A DNA stretch of 64,000 nucleotides. Source: Pyrus communis. Lineage: Eukaryota; Streptophyta; Magnoliopsida; Rosales; Rosaceae. Of this stretch, positions 10,047 to 20,968 are shown in pieces. The notes beneath the pieces are model-generated. The model was not told the DNA's origin. It saw only the letters and a program-made list of their open reading frames with translations, and ran no database searches. The position numbers were made by a program, and so were the translations under genes. The DNA lies in contig NC_084819.1 of the NCBI RefSeq assembly GCF_963583255.1, forward strand, positions 5,850,501-5,914,500. Reading direction: 5' to 3'. Numbering within the stretch: position 1 is the first letter of the stretch; every line of letters starts with the position of its first letter.

Positions 10047-10584
10047 CATCTATAGTTTAGTAGGGCAAAAATTAAATGAAACATCAATGAGGTATTCATA
10101 AATAACAAAATTTGAAACCCCACTGTTTAAAATCTTTATTGAGGTGGTAGCGTATACAGTGACAAAGGGTTGTAAAGTTTGGTGTTGTTATGAATTTGGT
10201 AAATTTTTCTGTTTATAACTTACAAAAATATTATTTTCACGGTATAATTAATAGAAGCGAGGCTCACACATTACTCTCCAAAAAAAAAAAAAAACAGATG
10301 TCAACAAGACAATATTAGGGACCGGAAATGGTAATAACCAGGAGTAAGGCACATCGTCGTCATGTGCTGTACAAGTAAATGGCAAGGAAGAGGCACTGCA
10401 AGCAATTGCCAATACCTGCCGTGACAACCAAGCAATTGCTAAAGTTTTAATTTTGTTTGTGAGAATATTTGGGGATTGAGTGCATATATTTGGAGATATG
10501 ATTTAGGATTTTTCGTGCCCATCAAGTGTTCCTTAGTATTTAAACCATAGATTTGATATCCATATAAGTCCTATGAGATATGTG
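9543..10584. other. Upstream region of the MATE gene, no gene seen
   Basis: Non-coding sequence that probably includes the distal promoter of the MATE gene. It contains the AC microsatellite listed separately and a poly-A run near 10290. No open frame has family similarity. Confidence 0.5.
9983..10043. repeat. (AC)n microsatellite, about 30 units
   Basis: An uninterrupted alternating A-C tract. Frames through it give only Cys-Val or Thr-His runs and are not genes. Confidence 0.97.
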
Positions 10585-10674
10585 ATCAACCATATTTATG
10601 AAGCATGAAACTAGTAAAAGATTGGGTAAATCAACCATATTTATGAAGCATGAAACTAGTAAAAGATTGGGTAA
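10585..10674. repeat. 45 bp tandem duplication across a transposon end
   Basis: The unit starting ATCAACCATATTTATG is present twice head to tail (10585-10629 and 10630-10674). Each copy ends in the target-site bases TAAAAGATT followed by GGGTAA, the first bases of TIR element 1. Confidence 0.9.
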
Positions 10675-11549
10675 AGTACAAAAAATACCTTAATTATTGG
10701 TGTCACGACACTTTCATACCTCATCTTTTAAAATTGACAATGTCATACCTCATCTTTAGAATTTGATCCAATGTTATACCTTCCGTTACTTGGCCGTTTA
10801 CTTTTCAGTTAAATGTCACATCCTGGCTCGGGCATGCCGTTAACTTATGTTAAGGTTTTAACTTTTTATTAAAAAATTAATAAAATATTATTAAAAACTA
10901 AAAAAATTTATTTAATATTTTTAAAAATAATAAAGAAAAGTTAAAAAAAAAAAAAAAAAATTAAAAAAAATCCCTTTGTTTGTCCTTTCCTCCCTCTCTC
11001 TCTCTCTCTCTCTCTCTCCCCATCTTCATCTTCTTCCCTTCTTAATCTTCAACCAAAAAAAAAAAAAATTTGAAAACCCATCAAACCCCACCCCCACCCC
11101 CCCCTCCCCCCGCACGGCAGCGAAGAAGAAGAAGGAGAAGGAGAAGGAGGAAGAAGAAGAAGAGGAAAAAAAAAAAGAGGAGGAAGAATAAGAAGAAGAC
11201 AAAAAAAAGGGTAAAGTACAAAAAACTACCTCAACTATTGGTGTCCCGACACTTTCATACCTCATCTTTTAAAATTAACAATGTCATACCCCATCTTACG
11301 AATTTGTGCCAATGTTATACCTTCCGTTAGCTTGGTGTGAATTTCTCAGTTAAATGCTGACATGGCATGATTCAGGGCCCACTTTCTATTAAAAAAAATT
11401 AATAAAATACTATTAAAAACTAAAAAAAAATTATTTAATATTTTTTAAATATTAAAATAATAAAAAAAAAGTTCAAAAAAAAAAAAAAAACGAAACAACC
11501 CTTTCCCTCCCTCCATCCCTCCCCCTGCGAAACTCCAACCCAGAAAACA

Positions 11550-11960
11550 AATGAAGAAAAAAAAAAAAAAAACCTTCATCTCTTCCCACCCTCCTCTCCC
11601 CTCCCCGCCCCTCGGATCCTTCTTTCTTCTCCCCCATCCCCCCCCCAACCCCCTGCTGCAAGCATGCAACCCAGAAAACAAAAGAAGAAGAAAAAAAAAA
11701 AAAAAAAAAAACCTTCATCCTTTCCCACCCTACCCCCCCCCCCCCCCCCCCACACGTCTTTCTTTCTTCTCCCCCATCCCCTCTGCTGCAAGCCTGCAAC
11801 CCAGAAAACAAAAGAAGAAGAAGAAGAAAAAAAAAAACTTTATCCCTTCCCACCCTCCCCCCCGGTGGATCCTTCTTTCTTCTCCCCCATCCCCCCCACC
11901 CCCTCTTCTCCCCTACCCGAGCCCTTACCTGCAACCCAGAAAAAAAAAAAAATCCCAATT
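11550..11960. repeat. Purine-rich minisatellite inside TIR element 2
   Basis: Four or more imperfect units are visible, each with TGCAACCCAGAAAA, a GAAGAA/poly-A run, CTTCATCC-like text, a C-rich block, and TTCTTTCTTCTCCCCCATCC. Long frames here are poly-Lys, poly-Phe or poly-Pro and are not proteins. Confidence 0.8.
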
Positions 11961-12260
11961 CGTCTTCCCCTCACATCCACCCTCCGCACCCATCCTTACA
12001 CCCACCCAACCTCGCACCCACCCCTCGCGGAATTGGCGAATGGGATCTGGGTTTTTTTTTTTCTGGGGTTTTTTTTTTTTTTTTTTTTTTTTTAATTTTT
12101 TTCTTGTTCTTCTTCTTCCTCCTCCTTCTTTTGCTTTCTGGTTTGGCAGGAGGTTGGATTTGTTTTTGGAGGGGGGCACGAATTGGGTTTGTTTTTTTTT
12201 GGGGGGAAGGACGAACTGGGTTGGGGTTTTTTCTTCTTCTTCTTCTTCGGGGGGTTAGGG

Positions 12261-12264
<4 letters not shown>

Positions 12265-12300
<36 letters not shown>

Positions 12301-12334
12301 GTTGGGGCAAATATATATATATATATATATATAT
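12265..12334. repeat. Pair of (TA)n microsatellites
   Basis: Two TA runs (about 12265-12298 and 12310-12334) are separated by AAGTTGGGGCAA; both are preceded by GGGGCAAA-like or GGGCAAA text, so the second looks like a short duplication of the first. Confidence 0.9.
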
Positions 12335-12662
12335 TTTGGTTGAATCACGCAGGGAAGAAGAAGATGGGGAAAGAGAGAAGGGGGGAGGGGAGGGGGGTGG
12401 ATGGGAAGGTTTTGATTTTTTTTTTTATTATTTTAATATTTAAAAATATTAAATAAATTTTTTTAATTTTTTAATTTTTTTTAATAGAAAGTGGGGTTTG
12501 TATTAAGCCACATCAACATTTAACTGATAAATTAACGGCAGGCTAACGGAAGGTATAACATTGGCACAAATTCGTAAGATGAGGTATGACATTGTCAATT
12601 TTAAAAGATGAGATATGAAAGTGTCATGACACCAATAGTTTAAGTAGTTTTTTGTACTTTAC

Positions 12663-12696
<34 letters not shown>

Positions 12697-13169
12697 AACC
12701 CAACCCAATTCCCCCTGTAACCCAAAAAGAAGAAGAAGAAGAAGAAGAAGAAAAACCCAACCTAACCTAGTTCGTCCCCCCTGGCAACCCAGAAAGAAGA
12801 AGAAGAAGAAGAAGAAGAAGAAGAAGAAAAACACAACCTAACCTAGTTCGTCCCCCCCGACAACCCAGAAAGAAGAAGAAGGAGAAGAAAAAGAAAAAAA
12901 AACAAAGGTAAAGTACAAAAAACTACCTCAATTATTGGTGTCACAACACTTTCATACCTCTTCTTTTAAAATTGACAATGTCATACCTCATCTTTAGAAT
13001 TTGGTCCAATGTTATACCTTCTGTTACTTGGCCATTTTCTTTTCAGTTAAATGCTGACGTGGCTTGATTCCCACTTTCTACTAAAAAATTAATAAAATAT
13101 TATTAAAAACTAATAAAAAAATAATTTTTAAATATTAAAAGAAAAGTAAAAAAAAAAAAAAAAAAAAAA

Positions 13170-13842
13170 AATCCCACTTTCCTTCTCCTTCTTCCTCCTT
13201 CTTCTTTTGTAGATTCAGGTTTTTTTTTTTTTTTTTCTTCTTCTTCTTCTTCTTCTTCCTTCTCCTCCTCCTCCTCCTCCTTCTTCCTCCTCCTCCTTTT
13301 GCAGATTCAGGTTTATTTTTTTATTTTTTTCTTCTTCTTCTTCTTCTTCCTCCTTCTTTTGCAAATTTGGGCTCCTTCTTCCTCCTTCTTCTTCTTCTTC
13401 TTCCTCCTTCTTCTTTTGCATATTCGGGTTCTTTTTTCTTCTTCTTCTTCTTCTTCCTCCTCCTTCTCCTCCTCCTCCTCATTCTTCTTCTTCTGGGTTG
13501 CAAATTCGAGTTTTATTTTTTATTTTTCTTCTTCTTCTTCCTCTTTATTTTCTTTTTTACTTTCTTCTTCTTGGGATGCAGATTTGGTTTTTTTTTTTTT
13601 TTTTTTCTTCATCTTCTTCTTCTTCTTCTTCGTTGCAAATTTGGTTTTATTCTTCTTCTTGGGATGCAGATTCGGATTTCTTCTTCTTCTTCTTCTTCTT
13701 CTTCTTGGGATGCAGATTCGTTTTTTTTTTTTTTTTTTTTTTTTGTCCTTCCTCTTCTTCCTCCTTTTTTTTCTGGGTTGCAGAAAGGGGGCTGGAAGGG
13801 AGAATAAGATGAAGATGGGGGAGAAGAGAGAGAAGACGGAGG
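13170..13842. repeat. Pyrimidine-rich minisatellite inside TIR element 3
   Basis: About ten imperfect units are visible, each built from (CTT)n, a TTTTGCA or GGGTTGCA or GGGATGCA core, AGATTCGG-like text and a poly-T run (cores near 13207, 13300, 13360, 13415, 13497, 13577, 13633, 13661, 13709 and 13777). The same core appears on the opposite strand in element 2. All long frames here (poly-Phe, poly-Leu, poly-Lys) are artefacts of the repeat. Confidence 0.85.
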
Positions 13843-13847
13843 TGGGG

Positions 13848-14793
13848 TGACACACCCCGATCGAAATCAGGGCATGCTGGCCGTCACGTGGAAGTGACGT
13901 AACCATGTGCACAGTGCGGAAGCTAATAAAATAATAATAAAAATACGAATAAATAAAAACCAGCTATACACAACGTAGGAACATACATGTGCAAGCGTAA
14001 GTGTGAAAAACAAAGTTCAGAGTTCGAAGACCTAATGCAGTCCGGGAGAAAATAACGCTACAAAAACACACCCAAAGGTGGTCCTACACTGGTAATAATC
14101 TGTCAGATTTGCTGGGGAAAATCCTCTGGGAAACCACCAAAAGTGCTAGCCAACTAGAACCTGGAGGGGCGCAAAACAAAAAGTGTGAGTGGGCAAAAAC
14201 AAAGCTTTTCAAAAACCATTTCATAAACAAGATTCTAACCCCTCGCCGTAAAACTTGTATACTTCCTAGAAAAATAGAGTATACACAATAAATATATAAA
14301 TCATGCTCGGAAATAAGCCATGTCAAATGTCTCTAAATAGAATGCAAGTGCTCAGGAATGTCAAATCAATACCATGTAATCTGTCAGCCGGAGTCACATA
14401 ACGTGACCTGTACGGCTGAATCTAGAGCTCAAATCTCCATCTCACTAAATGCACCTGTACACGAGTCGGAACCACCTAAAGTGGTCTGTACGACAGGACT
14501 GGGTGTAATATAAGTACGCTCAAGTGCTACGATCACGTGAAGGCTGGGCGAATAATCGCAGGTCATCTACGAGTCGGAACCACCTAAAGTGGTCTGTACG
14601 ACAGGACTGTGCACCTAACTTGGATCCAAGATGAGCGTGTGGTGCGGGAGGTGAACATCATGTGAAGGACTGTGCCCAACTTTGGGCGGGAGCACTAACA
14701 CCGGAGGTGCAGGTTATGAGCTCTCTATCCATCTCAAATCATTACTGAACATAAACATAAACCATAACTTACCTGTGCGTCCACAGCACCAAT

Positions 14794-14825
<32 letters not shown>

Positions 14826-16018
14826 GCAACTAATAATGCGTAAATAAATGGCAAACAATAAGCATGGCATATCAACGAATAAACGTTTCATTTCACTTTC
14901 TGGGAAAAGTACAAGTATATAGGTATATACGGAAAACCAAAAGCCCACTCATTGGTATGTAGAAGGGTCGTAACCCCCTTGCCTCGAGTGACCGTGCTCG
15001 TCCTCAGGATAGGTCTCACCTATATGCGATACAACTATAAAAACGTTAATTTTAAAGCACATAACCAACATCACGAAATAACTTCTCATACAATGCTCAA
15101 ATGGGGTGTATGAATACACCAACGTGATCTACTCAACCTCAGGAACATCCCCATATTTTTAGAAAAATTTTCCACCGCCGCATGAGCCCCCACACAACTA
15201 CCAAGGCACGGCCACACGTGCCGGCCACGCGCAGGCACGTGCCTGGCACACTAACGGCGTCAGTGAACGCCGTCAGGAATATTTTGTTAACTTTAACGGA
15301 TTCCGTTAACGCCGTTAGGAATATTCCGTCCAAACTGACGAAATATTTCGTCGTCGCCGGCGCTGGAAAATCGGGAAAACTTTAAAACCTTGTATCTCAC
15401 TCGTTTTTCAACCAAATTTCACAAAATTGGTACCAAAATGAAGCTTACAACAAGAGGAACAAATCCATACCACTTTCAAGCACTAAAATCCACGGAATCT
15501 AGCCGGGAAAACACCACCAACTCCGGCCAACCTTGTAACTCACGATCCCAACGTCCAAAACCTCCAAACGAACCACCCCGAGCCTCCTAAGAACCTCACC
15601 AAGCTTCCTACAAGCTTGAAATTCCCAAAAACACAAGAATTAACGTGTGCATGAACAGTGACCAAATCGGGGTATCCTGAGTTCGATGTGAAAATGAAGG
15701 TATTCTTACCTGAAATGAGTATGGTTGAACTCCTATGGACCTCACGAGCACGAATATGTAATTTGTTTCCTCGATCTGTAAAGGTTTGGATGGTTTTTGG
15801 GTGTGTCCGTACACGAAGAATGGAAATGGGAGAGAGAGAGAGAGAGCTCGGGACAGGGATGCAGGACAGGGGAAAGGGTGAGGGGGTGTGGGAGAGTGTG
15901 TGTGTGGTCCAAAACTTGCCAACAAAATCCTAAAACAACCATACAACAAAATAAACACACTAGGGGCAAAAACGTCATTTCACCCCTACAGTTCGAAAAT
16001 CCGGAACGGGCTGTCACA
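13848..16018 (-). repeat. Tekay-like 3' LTR (2171 bp)
   Basis: It starts TGACACACCCCGATCG and ends GGGCTGTCACA on the plus strand. It pairs with 20969-24253 throughout apart from the hAT insertion. It contains three stem-loop modules at 14385-14418, 14465-14494 and 14573-14602, and an AC/TA microsatellite near 14795-14825. A GA tract lies near 15834. Open frames within it are repeat shadows. Confidence 0.95.
14385..14602. promoter_or_regulatory. Three stem-loop modules in the gypsy LTR
   Basis: Each module has an outer and an inner arm. Module 1 has CAGCCG..CGGCTG outside and GTCAC..GTGAC inside. Modules 2 and 3 have GTCG..CGAC outside and ACCAC..GTGGT inside. The other LTR has the same modules (21504-21532 joined to 22633-22637, 22684-22713, 22792-22821), and so does the diverged solo LTR (28056-28089, 28123-28152, 28229-28258). 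Arms change in step between copies. Whether they act as RNA structure or as palindromic protein sites is unknown. Confidence 0.6.
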
Positions 16019-16031
16019 ACCTACCCACCTT
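16019..16031 (-). other. Gypsy polypurine tract
   Basis: On the minus strand AAGGTGGGTAGGT directly precedes the 3' LTR, the expected place for priming of plus-strand synthesis. Confidence 0.7.
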
Positions 16032-16078
16032 ATTAGAATGTCGTCCCGAAATTCAAAACAACTACATAAAGCAAACCC

Positions 16079-16745
16079 CTAGCGATCAAAGAACAATTGA
16101 GGATACAAATCTCTTATCCGATCCTCCGTTTCCCACGTAGGTTCCTCCACGGAATGGTTCCTCCACAAAACTTTCACCAAATTCACTGTCTTGTTCCTCA
16201 GAACCTTTTCTTTCCAATCTAGAATCGTCACTGGTTCCTCATCATAAGTCAAATCCGGATTGATTTCCAAGGGTTGAGGAGGTATCACATGAGACGGATC
16301 AGCAACATAATGTCGAAGCCCACACATGAAAAACGTTATGTACTTTAGCCAACTCCGGAGGCAACTCCAGCCTGTAAGCTACCTCGCCAACTCGCTCGGT
16401 GACCATGTACGGTCCGATATACCTGGGACTCAACTTACCTTTCTTTCCAAACCGTACAACGCCTCTCCATGGTGAAAGCTTCAAAAATACCCAATCGCCA
16501 ACCTCATACACTTTGTCAGTAGCATGGCGATCCGCTAAACTCTTTTGTCTATCCTGGGCCGGCTTCAGGTTAGCCTTGATTACCTGAACATTTTGAGTGG
16601 TCTCCTCAACAATCTCCGGGCCCACCAAAACTTTTTCTCCGACATCTGACCAACACAAGGTTGTACGACAAGATCTACCATACAACGCCTTAAATGGTGC
16701 CATGCCAATACTCAAATGAAAGTTGTTGTTGTAGGCAAATTCCAT
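16079..16745 (-). pseudogene. Gypsy integrase C-terminal region and chromodomain-like tail
   Basis: The frame from 16745 begins MEFAYNNNFHLSIGMAPFKA, the typical end of the integrase core. It continues through VGDWVFLKLSPWRG and KLSPRYIGPYMV, the C-terminal DNA-binding region. A frame change near 16300-16327 leads to VADPSHVI and then ILDWKEKVLRNKTVNLVKVLW with EEPTWETED, which is chromodomain-like (aromatic residues and the E-x-T/A-TWE signature). In chromoviruses this tail targets integration to marked chromatin. The frameshift and the stops upstream make this a pseudogene. Confidence 0.85.
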
Positions 16746-16754
16746 TAAATCTAA

Positions 16755-17600
16755 CTACTTGTGCCAAGTATCACCAAACTGTAACACCGAAGCTCACAAC
16801 ATATCCTCCAACGTCTGAATGGTTCTCTCTGACTGTCCGTCCGTCTGAGGATGATACGCCGTACTATAAAGTAGTCTTGTACCCAAAGTTTCCTGAAAAG
16901 ATACCCAAAACTTAGATGTAAATCTTGGATCGCGATCCGAGACAATACTCACAGGGACACCATGGTATTTCACGATCTTCGAGATGAACAACTCAGCTAA
17001 TCGGCCCAAAGAATACTTCTCCCTCACTGGAATGAAATGTGCTGACTTAGAAAGCCGATCAATAATCACCCAAATGCCGTCAAATCCATTATGTGTACGC
17101 GGAAGCTTGTACACAAAATCCATAGTAATATTTTCCCATTTCCACTCTGGAACGGGAAGCGGCTGCAACAACCCAAACGGCTTCTTCCTTTCCGCCTTAA
17201 CTTACTGACAAACAGCACACCTACTCACATACTCAGCTATCTCCCTCTTCATACCCGGCCAATAATAAAATGGTCGAATGGTATAATACATTTTAGTAGC
17301 TCCTGGATGCATGGCATAAGTCGAGATATGTGCTTCATCGAGAATTTCTTTCTTTAAATCCAAATGGTTAGGCACAAACATCTTACCCTCCTACATCAGC
17401 ATGCCATCCGAATCACGAACTCTGAGGTCTCTCATCCTATCTCGATCTCGAGCTTGGATCATTTCTTGAGTTTCCCTATCAGCTACCTGAGCTTCAAACA
17501 CCCGATCAACTAAAATTGGCCTAACTTGAAAATTAGCAAGTAAAGCCACCTCTCGATCTTCTGCCTCTAACCTCACTCCCGTGGATCTTAAGTCTACCAA
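16755..17600 (-). pseudogene. Gypsy integrase, interrupted
   Basis: One frame is read from the RNase H end through the integrase zinc region (HPGATKMYYTIRPFYYWPGM before CAVCQQ) and the catalytic core. The core shows [13 protein letters not shown] (first D), [13 protein letters not shown] (second D) and [17 protein letters not shown] (third, E). Stops lie at 17391 (TAG), 17202 (TAA), 16794 (TGA) and 16755 (TAG), all in the pol frame. The catalytic residues remain visible, so the damage is mainly nonsense mutation. Confidence 0.88.
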
Positions 17601-17639
17601 AAGAGGAATACCACCAGCGTATAACGCATTGATACGACC

Positions 17640-18050
17640 CTAAGACTTCCTGCTAAGTGCATCAGCCACAACGTTTGCACGACCAGGATGATAATTAATC
17701 GTGCAATCATAATCACTGAACAGTTCCATCCACCTCCGCTGACAAAGATTAAGATCATTTTGCGTAAAGAGATACTGAAGACTCTTATGATTTGTAAAGA
17801 TTTTACATTTCTCTCCGTAAAGGTAATGTCTCCACAACTTCAATGCAAAAATAATGGCGGCTAACTCCAAATCATGTGTAGGGTAATTCAACTCATAAGG
17901 TTTCAGTTGTCGTGAAGCATAAGCAATTACCCTACCATGCTGCATCAACACACATCCCAGACCATTCAAAGAAGCATCACTATAGACCTCGAAATCACCA
18001 CCATCGTCCGGGAGTGCCAAAACAGGTGCATGAGTGAGACAATACTTCAA
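17640..18050 (-). pseudogene. Gypsy RNase H, interrupted
   Basis: The segment covers the RNase H domain: [18 protein letters not shown] with the first Asp, then [12 protein letters not shown], then [21 protein letters not shown] with the Glu. The position usually held by Asp in the TDHKSL motif is Asn here (FTNHKSLQ), a catalytic-site loss. The end [16 protein letters not shown] is conserved. Stops at 18054 and 17640, both TAG, bound this open piece. Confidence 0.88.
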
Positions 18051-18053
18051 CTG

Positions 18054-19061
18054 CTAGATACTCTGCTCACATTTATCATCCCACTCAAATTTAACGTCTT
18101 TCCTCATTAATCTCGTCAGTGGTAAAGCAATCACAGAAAAATCCTTAACAAGCCATCGATAATACCATGCTAAACCAAGAAAACTCCTCACCTTAGTGAC
18201 GGTTCGCGGTTGCTCCCATTTCTCCACAGCTGCCACCTTTTGAGGATCCACCAAAATACCTTGAGCTGAAATGATGTGCCCCAAAAATGCAACTTGGTCT
18301 AACCAAAACTGGCACTTGCTAAACTTAGCATACAATTGGTGTTCCCTCAACCTTTTCAACACCAAAGTAAGATGTTGAACGTGCTCCGCTTTAGATTTAG
18401 AATACACCAGAATGTCGTCGATGAAAACAATAACAAACCTATCCAAATATGGCTGAAATACTCGGTTCATCAAATCCATAAAAGCAGCTGGTGCATTCGT
18501 CAATCCAAATGGCATAACCAGAAACTCGTAATGACCATAACGAGTCCTGAAAGCTGTCTTAGGAACATCATCCCTACTAATCTTCAGCTGATAATATCCA
18601 GACCTTAAGTTAATCTTGGAGAATACACAAGCACCTCAAAGCTGATCAAATAAATCATCAATACGCGGCAATGGATAACGGTTTTTAATCGTTACCCGAT
18701 TCAATTGCCAGTAATCAATACATAGCCTCAAAGTTCCGTCTTTCTTTCTCACAAACAATACTGGAGCTCCCCAAGGTGAAGTACTAGGCTGAATAAAACC
18801 CTTATCCACTAATTCCTGCAACTGAACTTTCAATTCCCTTAACTCAGCGGGAGCCATACGATAGGGAGTCAAAGAAATAGGATTAGTACCTGGAAGCAAC
18901 TCAATGGTAAACTCCATGTCTCGATCTGGCGGCAAGCCAGGTAAATCCTCAGGGAAAACATCAGGAAAATGTCTGACTACCCTTACATCCTCCACTCTAC
19001 TAGGAGCAGCATCATCAAACACCACATGAGCTAAGTACCCCTGGCAACCTTTAGATAACAA
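18054..19061 (-). pseudogene. Gypsy reverse transcriptase, interrupted
   Basis: The pol frame contains the RT domain in two open pieces split by a TGA at 18636. The first piece has [20 protein letters not shown], the N-terminal landmark of plant gypsy RT, and then [16 protein letters not shown] and [15 protein letters not shown]. The second begins [17 protein letters not shown] and holds [14 protein letters not shown], with the two catalytic Asp retained (FIDD in place of YIDD). Further motifs HIISAQGI and [12 protein letters not shown] are present. Family order and sequence are clear; the copy is not functional. Confidence 0.9.
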
Positions 19062-19070
19062 CCTTTTCGC

Positions 19071-19600
19071 TCACACGACCAAAATAACGCCATGTCTCAC
19101 CCCACTCTGCTCGCCCACAAAAGTAACCACAGGTAATCCAGGATGATGGATCGTAACTATATTCCCGTAACAATCAATATTGGCACGATTGAAATGCAAC
19201 CAATCCGTGCCCAGAATCACATCAAAGTCAACAATATCCAACGGGATAAGATCAGCTGTCATAACAACATCCTCCACTATCACTGGACATCCTGGGTACA
19301 CACGATCTACAATACATCTCTCCCCTCTAGGCATAGCAAACTCTAAATCATACCCTAGAGGTGTGGGGCGAGGTTGCGTCACTTGAGCAAATGTATGAGA
19401 AATCACAGAATGTGTAGCACCACAATCAATTAATACTCTAGCAAAATAACCAAGGATATTTAACGTACCCATGATCAAGTCTGGATTGTTTTGAGCATCC
19501 CGCAGAGAAATGTTATGAATACGCCCCTGGGTCTGCTGCCGTCCACCTCGACCTCTGCTCGTCTGGCCACCACGACTCTACGTACCACGCCCCTGACTGG
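19071..19600 (-). pseudogene. Gypsy aspartic protease region
   Basis: The frame shows ARVLIDCGATHSVISHTFA, where the usual active-site DSGA is DCGA, followed by DVILGTDWLH typical of plant gypsy proteases. Stops lie at 19578 (TAG) and 19071 (TGA). A Gly/Arg-rich linker to gag lies upstream. Both the Ser-to-Cys replacement and the stops indicate decay. Confidence 0.82.
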
Positions 19601-19894
19601 GCTGACCAGACTGCCTCAAAGACCCTGCACTACTCGTAGCAATCTCCCCCTGCTGGATATGTCCTCCCTGAAACCACTGAGACCCGCCTGCTGGAATTGG
19701 AGGATACGGCATATAGCCACTAGAATACTGTGGATAACCACCCTGAGAATATGGGTAATGGGATATTGATACTGTCCCGGGGCATAAGGAACAACATCGC
19801 CATTATAGTAATAGGCACCACCTCGACCCGTCTGCCCATAACTACAAGGACCAGGAATCTGTTGAATCGGTACAGGCGGTGGCAAGAAAGTCTG

Positions 19895-20890
19895 CTAGGG
19901 CTTCTGCTGACTCTGGGGATAATTTGCAGCCCGATGTCCCATTTGCCCACAAGTAAAGCAACCACTGCAGCCTCGCCTACACTCACCAAAATGTCGATTA
20001 TTACACCTGCGGCAAACTGGGGCCCTACCTCTACCAGCATCACCCTGTCTATGGCCTCTAGCACCACCAGCAAACCTACCACCACGACCCTGACCAGTGG
20101 CGCTAAAACCACCGCTAGAAGAGCTAGAACTAGTGCCACCCCTCTTGAAGTTCTGGGTCCTACGAGGTCCGAGCGACGCCTGACCCTTGCCCTTATCATC
20201 CTTCCTCTGATTACCGTCTTTCTCTTCATCCTCACTCTCACTCGGCATATTTTCTGAATCCTCAATTCTTAACAGAATCTCATAAAACTCCTGGTAGGTG
20301 TCACAAGAGGTAGTGGTTGCCATCGAACGCCACTTCTTCTTGGTGCCTAAACGAAAACGACGAAGCATCTCTACCGGATTGCCAGCAACATCTGGATGAT
20401 AGCGAGACAAGTCAGTAAACCTCCGGTAGTACTCGTTTGCTGTCAGCTTCTCCTGTCTCAACTCAGTGAATTCTTGCTTCTTGCGGTCAATATACTCAGG
20501 AGGCACAAACCTTCTCCTGAACAACTCTCGGAATACATCCCAATCAGTCTTCTCAGCTGGAGTCAAACAACGAAGTTCCTGCTCCCACCAGGATGCAGAA
20601 TCCATACCCAAAAACCACGATGTCGTCTCTACCCACTTCTCGACAGGGAGATTCCCCTGATTATGCAAAACACGAAAGGTCTTCTCAATATGTTCTAGCC
20701 ACCGCTCCGCACCCTCAAAACCCTCGTTGCCTTCGAACTTATCCAACTTCAAATTATACATAGTCTCCAGAGGAGTCCTCTGGGGAGGGCGGAGCGTTGA
20801 ATGAATAACTGTAGCGATAGCTTCCCCCAGCTGAGCTACATCGGGGAAACTAGGCTCAGCAGAGCGATGTGGTTCCCGACGAGGCGGCGT
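19895..20890 (-). pseudogene. Gypsy gag, start codon apparently lost
   Basis: The frame encodes a retrotransposon gag domain: MYNLKLDKFEGNEGFEGAERW, then WWEQELRCL, FRELFRRRFVPPEYIDRKK and EYYRRFTDLSRYHPDVAG. A zinc-knuckle region follows near the end (CRRCNNRHFGEC and CFTCGQMGHRAANY). The last cysteine of the CCHC knuckle is Tyr. The likely start in front of PPRREPHR reads ACG rather than ATG (20888-20890), inferred because many plant gypsy gag proteins begin close to such a Pro-Arg segment. The frame ends at TAG 19895. Continuation to protease needs a frame change at about 19740-19760. Confidence 0.85.
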
Positions 20891-20952
20891 AATTCTGACA
20901 GAAGAACCAAAACCATTAGAATACTCACAAAAGTACAGGACTGCCAAACCTA

Positions 20953-20965
20953 GGCTCTGATACCA
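20953..20965 (-). other. Gypsy primer binding site
   Basis: On the minus strand TGGTATCAGAGCC matches the plant initiator-methionine tRNA complement exactly and lies three bases inside the 5' LTR. Confidence 0.93.
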
Positions 20966-20968
20966 AAC

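Larger units (their letters stand above)
11209..12664. mobile_element. TIR element 2: nested copy of the same family
   Basis: The left TIR starts GGGTAAAGTACAAAAAAC and the inverse ends at GTACTTTACC. The inverted pairing extends ~250 bp, up to the ATTAAAATAATAAAAAA block at about 11452 and 12425. It is inserted in an A-rich tract: CAAAAAAAA lies to the left and AAAAAAAAA to the right, compatible with a 9 bp duplication. The interior has no gene. It is a run of short modules with AACCCAGAAAACAAAAGAAG and C-rich spacers, followed by (TA)n tracts at 12265-12334. Confidence 0.85.

Noticed and set aside
9869..10123. Frames with Cys-Val or Thr-His repeats
   Set aside because: They are translations of the (AC)n microsatellite.
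11026..13912. Many open frames of poly-Lys, poly-Phe, poly-Pro and poly-Leu on both strands
   Set aside because: They follow (GAA)n, (CTT)n, poly-A, poly-T and poly-C tracts in all frames and have no domains. They are products of simple sequence.
14385..14602. CRISPR-like array
   Set aside because: Three palindromic units with uneven spacing inside an LTR of a plant retrotransposon. No array or cas genes, and the context is nuclear plant DNA.
15608..16082. Open frames in the gypsy LTR, mirrored at 23682-24332
   Set aside because: They occur at equivalent places in both LTRs, on both strands, with frames altered by indels. They are LTR sequence, not genes.
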